Shown here: piece after piece, positions 53,499-62,289 of the stretch
How positions within the stretch are numbered: position 1 is the first letter of the stretch
Layout of the letters: each line of letters begins with the position of its first letter
NCBI GenBank assembly: GCA_025352795.1
Contig: JANXSF010000003.1
Location: 1-64,000, forward strand
Reading direction: 5' to 3'
Length of the DNA: 64,000 nucleotides
From: Acidobacteriota bacterium
GTDB lineage: Bacteria; Acidobacteriota; Terriglobia; Bryobacterales; Bryobacteraceae
Translations under genes and position numbers: made by a program
Notes under the pieces: generated by a model
What the model was told of the DNA's origin: nothing
Seen by the model: only the letters and a program-made list of their open reading frames with translations
The model's database searches: none

Positions 53499-54813
53499 GA
53501 GTAAGTTTCCTATGAATGGATTGCGCGGCCAATTTGCCGTCTTCTACAGCCATCACTGTGGATGCGGAACCCTTGGCGCGAATGCAATCGCCACCACTAT
53601 AGACGCCAGGAATGCTGGTTTGGAAGTGTTGGTCCACCTGAATGAAACCTTTCTCCGTGGTCAAGCCAAGCTGTGCGGCAATGGACGATTTCTGTTGCCC
53701 AATGGCCTTCACTACTTGGTCGGCAGACAGAATGAAATCTGTTCCCGTGACAGGTTCCGGTGAAGGACGACCTGAAGCATCGGGTGCGCCCAAGCTCATT
53801 TGCTGACATAGAAGCCCACCTGCCACCATGCTGATCGGTTGAGTTAGAAAGCGAAACTCAACCCCTTCATTTTTCACAAACTCGTATTCATGCGGGTAAG
53901 CGGTCATTTCTTTATCGGTGCGGCGGTAGACCATGGTCACACGCTCCGCTCCCAGACGTTTAGCAATGGTGGCGCAATCAATCGCTGTATTCCCAGCGCC
54001 GATCACCACCACATTGCGACCAATCTTAATGGTGGCGGCGTTGATCTTGCTCTGTTCAATATAATAGAGCCCATCCACAATACTTTCTTCGCCTGGAATA
54101 TTCAAGGCAGGCGTTGCCCCCAAGCCCACGCTAAGAAATACTGCGTCAAAATTCTTTTGAAGATCTGTGAACGGAAGATTGCCGCCCAGGTCAAACCCCG
54201 TTTCCACCTTGACGCCTAAGCGCTTAATCATTTCGACTTCGGCCAGTGAGGCATCCACTGGCTCACGCAATGCGATGATGCCGTACGTGGAAAGTCCACC
54301 GGCCAATTCACGCTTTTCAAATATCGTGACGCTATGGCCTAGCCGCGCCAGGTTACCTGCACAGGAAAGTCCCGCTGGCCCCGCGCCCACTATCGCAACA
54401 TGTTTCCCTGTCGGAAGGCCGGGCTGGAAAACATCAATACCGCGCGTGGCAACATAATCCATCGCATAGCGCTGCAGCCTGCCGATCATGATGGGCTTAT
54501 GTTCCGAACCCAAAACGCAGGCCCCTTCGCACAATTCTTGAACGGGGCAAACGCGAGCGCATGTTGAACCCAACAGGTTGGCATCCAAAATAGTGCGGGC
54601 TGATCCGATTAAGTTATCGGTGGAAATCTTCTTGATAAAACGAGGAACATCAATGTGAGTGGGGCAGGCGTGGGTGCAAGGGGCGTCGTAGCAGAATAAA
54701 CAACGGTTCGCTTCTACAATTGCCTCATGGCTGGTGAGCGGCGGCAAATGCTCCGCTAACGCCTGCTCTGGATTAATCCGGCCGGTCTGATTCAAAACGC
54801 CTCCCAAAAGCAA
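53491..54813 (-). CDS. preT: Dihydropyrimidine dehydrogenase subunit PreT
   Basis: The 440-residue FAD and Fe-S flavoprotein transfers electrons from NAD(P)H to PreA. The N-terminus has cysteine clusters (CLFCYDAPCTHACPTHIDVP, then CARVCPVQELCEGAC); dinucleotide-binding motifs follow at HVAIVGAGPAGLSCAGNLAR for FAD and VVVIGAGNTAIDCATIAKRL for NAD(P), and the C-terminal FAD loop is GVYSGGDCIRAKGSASTVMA. It corresponds to the N-terminal half of DPYD. The gene lies 31 bp downstream of a DUF3857 gene and overlaps preA by 8 bp. Confidence 0.95.
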   Translation of the reverse strand: MLLGGVLNQTGRINPEQALAEHLPPLTSHEAIVEANRCLFCYDAPCTHACPTHIDVPRFIKKISTDNLIGSARTILDANLLGSTCARVCPVQELCEGACVLGSEHKPIMIGRLQRYAMDYVATRGIDVFQPGLPTGKHVAIVGAGPAGLSCAGNLARLGHSVTIFEKRELAGGLSTYGIIALREPVDASLAEVEMIKRLGVKVETGFDLGGNLPFTDLQKNFDAVFLSVGLGATPALNIPGEESIVDGLYYIEQSKINAATIKIGRNVVVIGAGNTAIDCATIAKRLGAERVTMVYRRTDKEMTAYPHEYEFVKNEGVEFRFLTQPISMVAGGLLCQQMSLGAPDASGRPSPEPVTGTDFILSADQVVKAIGQQKSSIAAQLGLTTEKGFIQVDQHFQTSIPGVYSGGDCIRAKGSASTVMAVEDGKLAAQSIHRKLTHG

Positions 54814-54844
54814 AATCTAACTATATTTTCAGTGTAGACTCTTT

Positions 54845-56800
54845 TTACTTCCGGACAAGAACCACCGGGGATTGCTCGGTTGCACCAAACTTTCCGAAGA
54901 AGTCTCTAGCCTCTTTGAACTTTTCAACTGGGATCCATGCCGATCTCAATTCCAATTCGCGCTCTCCGTAAACCTTATTGTCTTGCTTACGGAAAGATAC
55001 TCTGTATGTTCCGAACTCAGATTCAATGGAACCAGAATCGGGAAATTCATCCACCGCAAATCCCGCAGGGACTTCCAATTCAATAGTCTCCCTAAAGGAC
55101 GCAGGCCTGATGATCAGAGGCTGTGTCCGTTTGGGATCGTTGACATTCGGCAACCCGGCGTAGCTCATCACAAACGGTTTCACCATCATCAATTTGCCTT
55201 GCATGGACCGGGCATAATTTGTTGCCGTGAAGTCAACGGCAAGGTGGAAAGTGTGTGCCGTAGCGTCTTCCTTAGGTTCTACTTTGGAAAGTTTGGCAGC
55301 AGCCGCACCACGGGAAATACGCCGCTCCACTGATTTAACATAGTCGGGTAAGGATTGATTCTTGAATGCCCAAAGCGAGTCAAACGCTTCCTGCCCGGAA
55401 CTGGTTTGTTGCAGCGATGCGGTTAGATCGCCTTCAGCAGTGACCTTCAATTGCACCTTCCGCTCCAGGTGATTTACGTCTGGCGTTGTGGTGGGCGTCT
55501 TGAAGATGTCACCCAAATCCCCTGCCGCTAACAGAGCAAATGTATCTTGTTCATGATCGGGCACAAATCCAAATGGCACGGTTTCATCGGTAGGGTCGAA
55601 CAAAAGTAAATGGCCGACGCCGGGAAAATCGAAGACTGATGGACTCTTCACATCGTCAGCAACGCGCATGGCCAAAATGGCGTGGTTGAATTGCATGGGC
55701 GATGGCCACTCTTTACGGGTACGACGTGGATCTCCAGAATAGATCATCACCGGAAACGATTCCACGCCAATGGCCTTTAACAGAGTCCGCAAGTAGTTGG
55801 CTTTGTCCTTGCAATCACCATAGCCTTTGGCCATGATGGTGGCCGCTGGACGGGGCGTGTAACCCCCGCCGCGCGATAAATTCAGTTGTATGGATTCATA
55901 GCGGATGTGTTGAGCGTACTCCGATAACGCCTTTAACTTTTCCCATTTCGTTGTAGCCTTGGCGGTGATTTTTTCCGCTTGGGTCTGTAATTCTGCAGTT
56001 ACTTTTGCTGACGGATCTGAGACCTGCATTCCCCATGCTGAAACATCTCGCCACGTTTCAAAGCGGGTTGAAGATGCACCGGGTGGGGGATATGCGGTCA
56101 CCACTAAACGGGCATTCTGCGAAGATCTGCGTGGCGCACCGGGTTCCCGTTCAAACGGAGCAAGATTCACCAACTGCCAACGATAGGAAGATCCAGAAAC
56201 TTCCGGCTTTATTGTTTCCACATCCAGCCCACGAAACATCTTCGCTTCAGCCTTCCAATCAGCAGGCAGGTTCAACACCATGGCCGAACGCAAAGAAGGC
56301 AGATCATCTTGAAAATCGAAAATATACTGAGTAAAAACAGACTTTTCTTCAATGGTGGATTCGAAACCGAAGATCGCTCCAGGGTCGGCATCGCTTGCGG
56401 CATTGATCATCCGAACCTTTGCCTGCTCATACAATCCGCTGCCAGCACCCATCTCAGTTGCTTCGGCTTTACCGTATTCTTTCACCTTGCCTGATGGCAT
56501 GATGAGCCAACCTTTCATATCGCGAACTTTGCCAGTATCGGTGTAGTAAACATCTCCTTGGGATGCGTGACGGGCACCTTCTTTGTTCAGAATTTTAACG
56601 GCATAGCGGGTGGTGCGCAGACGGCGTCCACTAGCTTCCACTGTGGTGGACTCTTCATTCACCAACACCACTGCCGATACTTTGGCAGCGTATTTGGGCA
56701 ATGAGGATTGTCCCAATTCCTTAAGCCAACCCGGTGCGCTCTCCGCAGCGGAAAGCACGGAAGCCGCAAATAGGATGGGGAAAACGAGTCGCTGAATCAT
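54845..56800 (-). CDS. DUF3857/transglutaminase-like exported protein, active-site Cys present
   Basis: The 651-residue protein has a signal peptide (LVFPILFAASVLSAAES), a DUF3857 beta domain (residues about 45-250: VEASGRRLRTTRYAVKILNK, SGSSYRWQLVNLAPFERE) and a transglutaminase-like domain (about 290-420) with the catalytic Cys in KGYGDCKDKANYLRTLLKAI and probable His/Asp in FNHAILAMRV and LLLFDPTDE. The C-terminal 200 residues are beta-rich. Whether it crosslinks, hydrolyses or merely binds peptides is unknown. It overlaps the paralogous upstream gene by 4 bp (ATGA) and lies in a pyrimidine-degradation cluster with no obvious biochemical link. Confidence 0.85.
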   Translation of the reverse strand: MIQRLVFPILFAASVLSAAESAPGWLKELGQSSLPKYAAKVSAVVLVNEESTTVEASGRRLRTTRYAVKILNKEGARHASQGDVYYTDTGKVRDMKGWLIMPSGKVKEYGKAEATEMGAGSGLYEQAKVRMINAASDADPGAIFGFESTIEEKSVFTQYIFDFQDDLPSLRSAMVLNLPADWKAEAKMFRGLDVETIKPEVSGSSYRWQLVNLAPFEREPGAPRRSSQNARLVVTAYPPPGASSTRFETWRDVSAWGMQVSDPSAKVTAELQTQAEKITAKATTKWEKLKALSEYAQHIRYESIQLNLSRGGGYTPRPAATIMAKGYGDCKDKANYLRTLLKAIGVESFPVMIYSGDPRRTRKEWPSPMQFNHAILAMRVADDVKSPSVFDFPGVGHLLLFDPTDETVPFGFVPDHEQDTFALLAAGDLGDIFKTPTTTPDVNHLERKVQLKVTAEGDLTASLQQTSSGQEAFDSLWAFKNQSLPDYVKSVERRISRGAAAAKLSKVEPKEDATAHTFHLAVDFTATNYARSMQGKLMMVKPFVMSYAGLPNVNDPKRTQPLIIRPASFRETIELEVPAGFAVDEFPDSGSIESEFGTYRVSFRKQDNKVYGERELELRSAWIPVEKFKEARDFFGKFGATEQSPVVLVRK

Positions 56801-58776
56801 TGTTGCCTCAATGTCAACAAGTGCTCATCACGCTTGTGGATCTCGTCGAAAATCGCCTTTAACTGCGTATAGGCTTCACGGTTAAAAACAGTCTGCCCTT
56901 CCTTCCCCCAAACAAAATTGCGATTAGTTACAATCGCCTTCCCCAGCTTTTCCACTGAAATCTCAATGGAGTGATCTCCCACATTTGCCAGCTTCGCTGA
57001 ACCGGGCGCTTCAGGCGATTCCAACTCATATCCTTCGGGCATTTCAATTCGAACTTGATCTATTTCCGAGAAGGCGTACTGAAATACAATTCCGGTTTTG
57101 CGCTCTGCATTCTCAAAACGAGCTCTATGCCCATGTTCAAAGAAGGCTGGTTGAAAGAATAGACGCTTGCCCGTGCGCTGCGCATAATTCATGATCTTCA
57201 CTTGGTAAGTATAGTGAAAAGGAAGTAAGGGATCGTTCACATTTTCAATCTTGATGTTGCTGACTTCTACTTCGCCATGCTCTGCCTCAATGCGCTTCTT
57301 CATATCTTCCTGACGCTTGGCATCGGAATGGCTTTCCAATGCCCGCTTCACCGCCACACCACGATGCCCTGACATGGTGATATCCACCGATCCTTCCAAC
57401 GTCCCATCTTCGGACAGCACCAATTTCGCAAGGCGAGTCATCTTTGTCTGTTCCGGCTTAGAAACTGGAATTGGTATGAGCGCCAATTCTTTACCTTGCA
57501 GAATCACTGCGGCCATCCCTTCCTGATCCCAATCCACCATTCCAGAAGGAATGTAGGGGTTAGTTACATCGTAAAAACACCATTTTCCATCCACTTTAGC
57601 GGCAGCCAAGACAGAATTCATCAGGTAGGAATCCATCAAGTCGTTACGGAAATAAGCACGATCGGCACTGGTGGCGCGCACGCCGTAAGCGTCAAACCCG
57701 GCAGCTTGCGCCAACGCTACAAACAGTTTGTTGATATCGCTGGGATATCCAATTTTGCTCTTCAATGTATCGCCAGTGGGTGTGAACTCCTTGCCCTTGA
57801 ATTTGGACCGTTCTTCAGCCGTCATGCCGTTCACATCAAAAGCAATGTTCTTGATTTTTGTACGGCAGAAATCAGCGATTTTCAACATTTGTTCTTCTTT
57901 AGACTTTATGCCAGAAACCAATTCCGTAGCCGTCTTCTTAATGTCACTGGTCAGCTTCACTTCTTTTTTGAAGGCTTCACTGAGGTCGTTCGATTCCTTG
58001 GTCCAAAACTTCTTCGCGTTGGATTGTTCCTTATCGGAATAGTAGATTAGCACCCATGGCTTTACCTCGCGGTCTGGAGGGGAATCGGGCTCGTCTGGCC
58101 AGGCGGGAATGTTCTCCAGATAAATCATAGAAAATGGATCTGGCAACTTCACCAACTCCCACTTCGAAGGCTTGCAGTTGAAATTGTAGTAACCCATTTT
58201 GAAGGGGAACCGGTCACTGACCAATGGCCGGACGTAGTAAGTGGCTTTCCAAATTGGTACATCGCGATACATTTTCAGTTCCACATAACGGAAGTAAGTT
58301 TCGCTATAAACTTCTTTCCATTGGTACTCAATAATGACGCCGGGCTCCACAGCGGGAAGCGTGAAGGAACGAGTTTTAAGGGAAAGTCGATTGCCCACCT
58401 TGACATTGGTTTTATCGAAAATCGCGTCGTTTTTTAAGTTCACAATGGAACCGTCGGCTTTGATTGTGCGCCCACTCAACTGACCGATAGTTGTTTTCAA
58501 TGTTGTGGAATATGGAATGTCCACAGTGGATTGCGACTTGACTCCACGGTCATTGAAAATCTTGATGCGCACATAGTTTTCCTGGTGATGCTCAACATAA
58601 TCACTTCGAATGATGTCGTAGATTTTGACATCCCAAAATATTGCTTCGGCATCGGCATTGGGATCTATCTTGGGCGTCTTCAGAGCAAGTTCTTCGGCAA
58701 GGATCGGCTTCCAGTCGGCGCCCAGCGCTGCTAGAGGAATAAAAATAAAGGCAATCAGCGCGCATTTTTGTCTCAT
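56797..58776 (-). CDS. DUF3857 exported protein with degenerate transglutaminase site
   Basis: The 659-residue paralogue of the next gene has a signal peptide (LIAFIFIPLAALGAD), a DUF3857 domain (YVRIKIFNDRGVKSQSTVDI, TFTLPAVEPGVIIEYQW-like segments) and a transglutaminase-like domain. The expected GYGDCKD active-site motif reads GYPSDINKLFVALAQAAGFD, so the catalytic Cys is absent at that position. The His/Asp region survives as KWCFYDVTNPYIPSGM. It may be a non-enzymatic partner of its paralogue. It starts 48 bp after the transporter stop, so the cluster could be one transcript. Confidence 0.82.
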   Translation of the reverse strand: MRQKCALIAFIFIPLAALGADWKPILAEELALKTPKIDPNADAEAIFWDVKIYDIIRSDYVEHHQENYVRIKIFNDRGVKSQSTVDIPYSTTLKTTIGQLSGRTIKADGSIVNLKNDAIFDKTNVKVGNRLSLKTRSFTLPAVEPGVIIEYQWKEVYSETYFRYVELKMYRDVPIWKATYYVRPLVSDRFPFKMGYYNFNCKPSKWELVKLPDPFSMIYLENIPAWPDEPDSPPDREVKPWVLIYYSDKEQSNAKKFWTKESNDLSEAFKKEVKLTSDIKKTATELVSGIKSKEEQMLKIADFCRTKIKNIAFDVNGMTAEERSKFKGKEFTPTGDTLKSKIGYPSDINKLFVALAQAAGFDAYGVRATSADRAYFRNDLMDSYLMNSVLAAAKVDGKWCFYDVTNPYIPSGMVDWDQEGMAAVILQGKELALIPIPVSKPEQTKMTRLAKLVLSEDGTLEGSVDITMSGHRGVAVKRALESHSDAKRQEDMKKRIEAEHGEVEVSNIKIENVNDPLLPFHYTYQVKIMNYAQRTGKRLFFQPAFFEHGHRARFENAERKTGIVFQYAFSEIDQVRIEMPEGYELESPEAPGSAKLANVGDHSIEISVEKLGKAIVTNRNFVWGKEGQTVFNREAYTQLKAIFDEIHKRDEHLLTLRQQ

Positions 58777-58824
58777 GGTATTTGTATTAACTCAAATATA
58801 TACCAGAATTTACAAACAACAAGA

Positions 58825-60219
58825 TTACTCGCGTCGCATTAGTACTAGGTAGACTATGCCGGAAACTGCGAATCCAACGAACCAGGCGTAGTCGTACAGC
58901 CAGCGCACCGGTGGTAGAACCAGACCGATTAAGGCCAATACAATTCCCGCGCCAAGTGCGAAGATGGCCTTCCAATTTACACCGTTCGAATACTCATACT
59001 GGCCACCACGACGGTACAAATCCTCAACATCCAGTTGCCGTCCGCGAACCAGAAAGTAATCGGTGATCATGATTCCAGCGATGGGTCCTAACAAGCCAGA
59101 ATAGCCGACCAGCCACCCAAATATATAGGAGCTGAAATCGCTGAGTAACTTCCAGGGCATCATGGCGATTCCTAAAACTCCTGTGATCAAGCCGCCAGTT
59201 CGGAAAGAAATCAGGCTGGGTTTCAAGTTGGAAAAATCATTCGATGGAGACACCACATTGGCCGCCACATTGGTATTCAACGTGGCAAGTAGCAGGGCGA
59301 TCAAAGCGATGAAGGCGATCACCGGCTGATTGAATCGGGAGAGCAGAATTACCGGATCCCAAATGGGTTCGCCGAACAGAACGGCGGATGCAGAAGTGAC
59401 GGCCACGCCAATGAACGAATACAACGTCATTGCGGCTGGCAGTCCTAGCGCTTGCCCCATCATCTGCACTTTTTGCGATTTGGCATATCGGGTGAAGTCG
59501 GGGATGTTCAATGCCACGGTGGCCCAAAAGCCAACCATGCCTGTAAGGGAAGGGATGAAGAAGCGAATGAAATCGGCTGTGGTTTTGAATTTGCTGGGCG
59601 TGCTCAACACCGGTCCGAAGCCGCCTGCCTTGTTGGTGATCCAAAATAGCAACAGCAGGCCAACCACTAACATGAACGGAGCGCCGATCCCTTCTAATAC
59701 TTTGATGGTTTCAATGCCACGCCAAATCACCAACATGTTTAGAGCCCAAAAGGAGAAGAAACAGATCCACACGCCGCCGGGCAACTGGGCCGATGCGGGC
59801 CAAAGGATTTGTAACATGGTATAAATTGCCTGCCCGCCGATCCAGGTTTGAATGCCGAACCAACCGCAGGCAACCAAGGCTCGCAGTACGGCGGGAACAT
59901 TCGCTCCACGCACTCCAAAAGACGCGCGAACCAGCACAGGGAAGGGGATGCCGTACTTTGCACCGGCGTGAGCATTGAGCAACATGGGGATGAGCACGAT
60001 CAAGTTACCCAGTAAGATGGTGCCGATGGACTGGCTCCAACTCATGCCGCCCGCGATGAGTCCGGAGGCCAGCATATAAGTGGGAATACAGACACTCATG
60101 GCCACCCAAAGCGATACGTAATTGTAGATGCCCCACGAGCGTTTTTCGGTAGGGATAGGGGCCAGGTCGTGATTATAGAGCCCTGGGTCGGGATTGCGAA
60201 GTTCCATGGTGTGCCTCAT
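58825..60219 (-). CDS. NCS1-family nucleobase:cation symporter
   Basis: The 464-residue inner-membrane protein has about twelve transmembrane segments and the NCS1 pattern (LAPIPTEKRSWGIYNYVSLW, GSILLGNLIVLIPMLLNAHA-like TILLGNLIVLIPMLL, KYGIPFPVLVRASFGVRGAN, IDVEDLYRR-like LDVEDLYRRGGQYEY). NCS1 members import uracil, hydantoins, allantoin or purines with Na+ or H+. As first gene upstream of preTA and dihydropyrimidinase, it probably imports uracil or thymine. MRHTM at 60219 is the assumed start; the internal ATG four codons later is possible. A small hairpin lies about 90 bp upstream. Confidence 0.9.
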   Translation of the reverse strand: MRHTMELRNPDPGLYNHDLAPIPTEKRSWGIYNYVSLWVAMSVCIPTYMLASGLIAGGMSWSQSIGTILLGNLIVLIPMLLNAHAGAKYGIPFPVLVRASFGVRGANVPAVLRALVACGWFGIQTWIGGQAIYTMLQILWPASAQLPGGVWICFFSFWALNMLVIWRGIETIKVLEGIGAPFMLVVGLLLLFWITNKAGGFGPVLSTPSKFKTTADFIRFFIPSLTGMVGFWATVALNIPDFTRYAKSQKVQMMGQALGLPAAMTLYSFIGVAVTSASAVLFGEPIWDPVILLSRFNQPVIAFIALIALLLATLNTNVAANVVSPSNDFSNLKPSLISFRTGGLITGVLGIAMMPWKLLSDFSSYIFGWLVGYSGLLGPIAGIMITDYFLVRGRQLDVEDLYRRGGQYEYSNGVNWKAIFALGAGIVLALIGLVLPPVRWLYDYAWFVGFAVSGIVYLVLMRRE

Positions 60220-60610
60220 TTGCTGCTTTAGCAGGATACACAGTTGTAACAGAGGGTGGAGTGCAACGTCTATCTATGCCTGATACGCCATCCGCCAAAA
60301 GCTCAAAAGTTTGTCCTTTTGAGGCAGATGTAAGCTGAAAGTAGCTTTGCCAATTGCACAAAACTTGACGCGACCGTGCTACTCCGTAGCCCATAGTCAT
60401 AAGATTGATTTTCCTTTGTTTGTATGGGTGAGTGTAACTTTGTTCCCATTCCGGCGTCTGGCTTTGTGCGTTAAATTGGTGGCCGCCGTTTCCGTTAGGG
60501 GAAGTTTGGTTGGCGGCACGATTGAGACGAGTGCAGCATTCTAGAAGGGTTGTGAACGAGGTTTTCAGATGCGAGTGGGGAAGCATGGTTCCGGGATTCG
60601 TTGGGCGACT
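60220..60610. other. 391-bp region without a supported gene
   Basis: Apart from the stem-loop at 60302-60323, no supported coding frame or RNA is seen. It is bounded by the transporter start and the end of a decayed transposase gene. A promoter for the minus-strand pyrimidine cluster should lie in its left half, but no clear -35/-10 pair was picked out. Confidence 0.5.
60302..60323. promoter_or_regulatory. Stem-loop upstream of pyrimidine cluster
   Basis: CTCAAAAG at 60302-60309 and CTTTTGAG at 60316-60323 form a perfect 8-bp stem with a 6-base loop in the leader of the transporter gene. It could be a regulator binding site or a leader hairpin; no known riboswitch was recognised. Confidence 0.35.
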
Positions 60611-60914
60611 TCAATGGGTCCGCGATGAATTCATCGCCTCCTTCTCAGCCGCCACCGGGCAAGAGAAATAGCGATTGTGCCACACGCCACCATCCGGCGC
60701 TATACCTTCCGTTTATCCGACGGGATAGTAGCGCAAGGGAGTCTTCCCGTTCCGGCACCACCACAGCACCAACCCAATACGCGTCTGATCCTGTACCAAA
60801 GTCAAATAAGTTTCCCGATCCCGATGAGAATAAAAGACATTGTCGAGGTTGACTCCACTTTGTGTTATGTGATGGGCCAACACCGGGTAGAACGCAACGA
60901 GGGTTTCGTGGCAT
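60611..60914 (-). pseudogene. REP-associated (Y1/IS200-like) transposase remnant
   Basis: The minus strand starts MPRNPRCVLPGV, shifts frame near 60880 (one extra G in a GG run) and continues AHHITQSGVNLDNVFYSHRD followed by RETYLTLVQDQT, the HxH-bearing beginning of TnpA_REP/RAYT transposases. After a stop the reading resumes with GGVWHNRYFSCPVAAE, which matches the family's later W-x-NR-F/Y-SC segment. About 60 middle residues, including the catalytic Tyr helix, are missing, and the C-terminus is lost. It is inactive. Structured repeats lie just upstream, as is common for RAYT genes. Confidence 0.65.
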
Positions 60915-60967
60915 TACTTATAGAGTGCCTTTTTCATCGGCGACATTCTTTCTAATTGCGCCAAGGA

Positions 60968-61062
60968 GCTCTGCCTCCGTTTAACATGATCGTTAAATTA
61001 AAGGGTAAATTCAGGCTGACCCAGTATTTCCCTTTAATCATGATGTGAAACGGAGGCAGAGC
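60968..61062. repeat. Long inverted-repeat element, copy A
   Basis: GCTCTGCCTCCGTTT at 60968-60982 pairs perfectly with AAACGGAGGCAGAGC at 61048-61062. Inside, ATTAAAGGG at 60997-61005 pairs with CCCTTTAAT at 61030-61038, leaving a loop that contains TTCAGGCTGACCCAGTATTT from 61010. The about 95-bp unit resembles a small palindromic mobile element (REP or MITE-like). It lies 54 bp upstream of the transposase remnant. Part of it recurs near 61308. Confidence 0.65.
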
Positions 61063-61307
61063 AAGCTGGCACTATTCCTAGATTCTCCAGATTGAAATCA
61101 ATCACAAAAAGTTATTAGTTTGAATAAGTTATGGCTTAGTTCAACATCCGATTGCGAGCGAGCTCCCAGCGACCAGCTGGCGAGGCATGTCGGAATCTGC
61201 GAGCGCGAAGTAAGCAATATCCTCGATATAAAAGTCCAAACTCGCCTAAAGAGCTGTAAAACTGTCCTTTTTTGCATCCCCGTATAAACACGAAATTGTG
61301 CCACTCG

Positions 61308-61378
61308 GCTCTGCCTCCTTATTGGTGAGTCGAAAAGGTGTAAGTTCAGGCTGACCCAGTATTTCGACCCAGTATTTC
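61308..61378. repeat. Partial second copy of the repeat element, copy B
   Basis: GCTCTGCCTCC at 61308-61318 and a 21-bp stretch at 61345-61365 are identical to parts of copy A (60968-60978 and 61010-61030), in the same order and direction. The right arm is missing. GACCCAGTATTTC occurs twice in tandem at 61353-61365 and 61366-61378. It looks like a decayed or rearranged copy. Confidence 0.6.
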
Positions 61379-61453
61379 CGACTGACCTCCTGAAACATCA
61401 ATCTGGTCGTGTTCACAATAATGAGCAAAGCCAATCCAGTAAATTCGCGACAC

Positions 61454-61732
61454 TTATTCGACAGTATCTCGAAACGCTGGCGGTATCAACTTAAGCTGCC
61501 TTTCTAGATCCCAGCCCGCAGGCATTTCCTTTAGGTTCGCCCATTTCGCCCCCCCGGCTAACCATCGTGCTCGCCACCTTTTAGCTCCGACATCGTTTGC
61601 GTCACCGTACCCGAACTCTACACCGCAACATGAACAGATTATGAAATTGGGGCACATACCATCGGCACCCCATGGTGGCTCATCCTGCAAGAGGCCGCAT
61701 ACTCTACAATTCAGCAAATAGTTACTGGGCAT
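61454..61732 (-). CDS. Cys-rich small protein, possible toxin-immunity partner
   Basis: The 92-residue product has three cysteine pairs in its first half (NCRVCGLLQDEPPWGADG, ICSCCGVEFGYGDAND) followed by RARWLAGGAKWANLKEMPAG and WDLERQL. The CPxCG-like, DEPPW, CCGxEFGY and GAKW pattern is one I associate with small proteins found beside polymorphic toxin modules, but I cannot name the family. It starts at ATG 61732, overlapping the end of the toxin-like frame by 11 bp, the usual toxin-then-immunity order. Longer upstream starts would lie inside that frame. Confidence 0.6.
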   Translation of the reverse strand: MPSNYLLNCRVCGLLQDEPPWGADGMCPNFIICSCCGVEFGYGDANDVGAKRWRARWLAGGAKWANLKEMPAGWDLERQLKLIPPAFRDTVE

Positions 61733-62090
61733 TGAAATAATCCAAGTTCGACTTATATGGATGGATGGCCGTATCTGGTTTGAACAATGTTCTTGGAACA
61801 CCTGCGGAATCCGTTATTGCAAACGTATTCGACCCGGGGTTATAGAACACCTTGTCTCCATTTGGCCGCACCTTCGATAGAGTCCCGGGTGGAGGACTCT
61901 TTACGAACTGTTTAGCCGCGTCCACATACTGCTGAGCGTTAAGAAGATTCGGAAAATCATTCTTGTGCATGTTCCAATGATTTAGGGCGTTCTGAACAGA
62001 CGTCATCTTCTTTGGTTGCGGTCCAAAATCCGAATCGGGCTGCGGCAGTTCCGAGGCGGGTAAACAGCACAGCCATTTGGGCATCACCAA
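61722..62090 (-). CDS. C-terminal toxin-like module, N-terminus lost or frameshifted
   Basis: The frame carries NALNHWNMHKNDFPNLLNAQ, then YVDAAKQFVKSPPPGTLSKV, RPNGDKVFYNPGSNTFAITD and AGVPRTLFKPDTAIHPYKSN with the end LDYFNAQ. This matches the C-terminal toxin modules of RHS/CDI-type polymorphic toxins as I remember them (probable RNase fold). No delivery domain is present. Upstream, another frame (ATG at 62229) encodes MSAQHNFAFGNTKVVELGWL and runs into this region near 62075, suggesting one gene broken by a frameshift. TTG at 62090, GTG or ATG in the next codons could start the downstream part. Confidence 0.55.
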   Translation of the reverse strand: MVMPKWLCCLPASELPQPDSDFGPQPKKMTSVQNALNHWNMHKNDFPNLLNAQQYVDAAKQFVKSPPPGTLSKVRPNGDKVFYNPGSNTFAITDSAGVPRTLFKPDTAIHPYKSNLDYFNAQ

Positions 62091-62289
62091 CGATCGACTG
62101 AACAGCGACTATCGCTCCCGGAATAGGATCGTGAAGCAAATAACGGAAGAAAAACTCATCTCGCCGCCCGAGCCAACCAAGCTCGACAACCTTGGTGTTT
62201 CCGAAAGCGAAATTGTGTTGTGCGCTCATGCAGCCCTCAATAAAGTTCTTACGTAGACATAATGCCAAGAACATCAGCTAAATACTGGC

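Noticed and set aside
61066-61307. Short minus-strand frames between the repeat copies
   Set aside because: They are short, have no recognisable motif and overlap repeat sequence.
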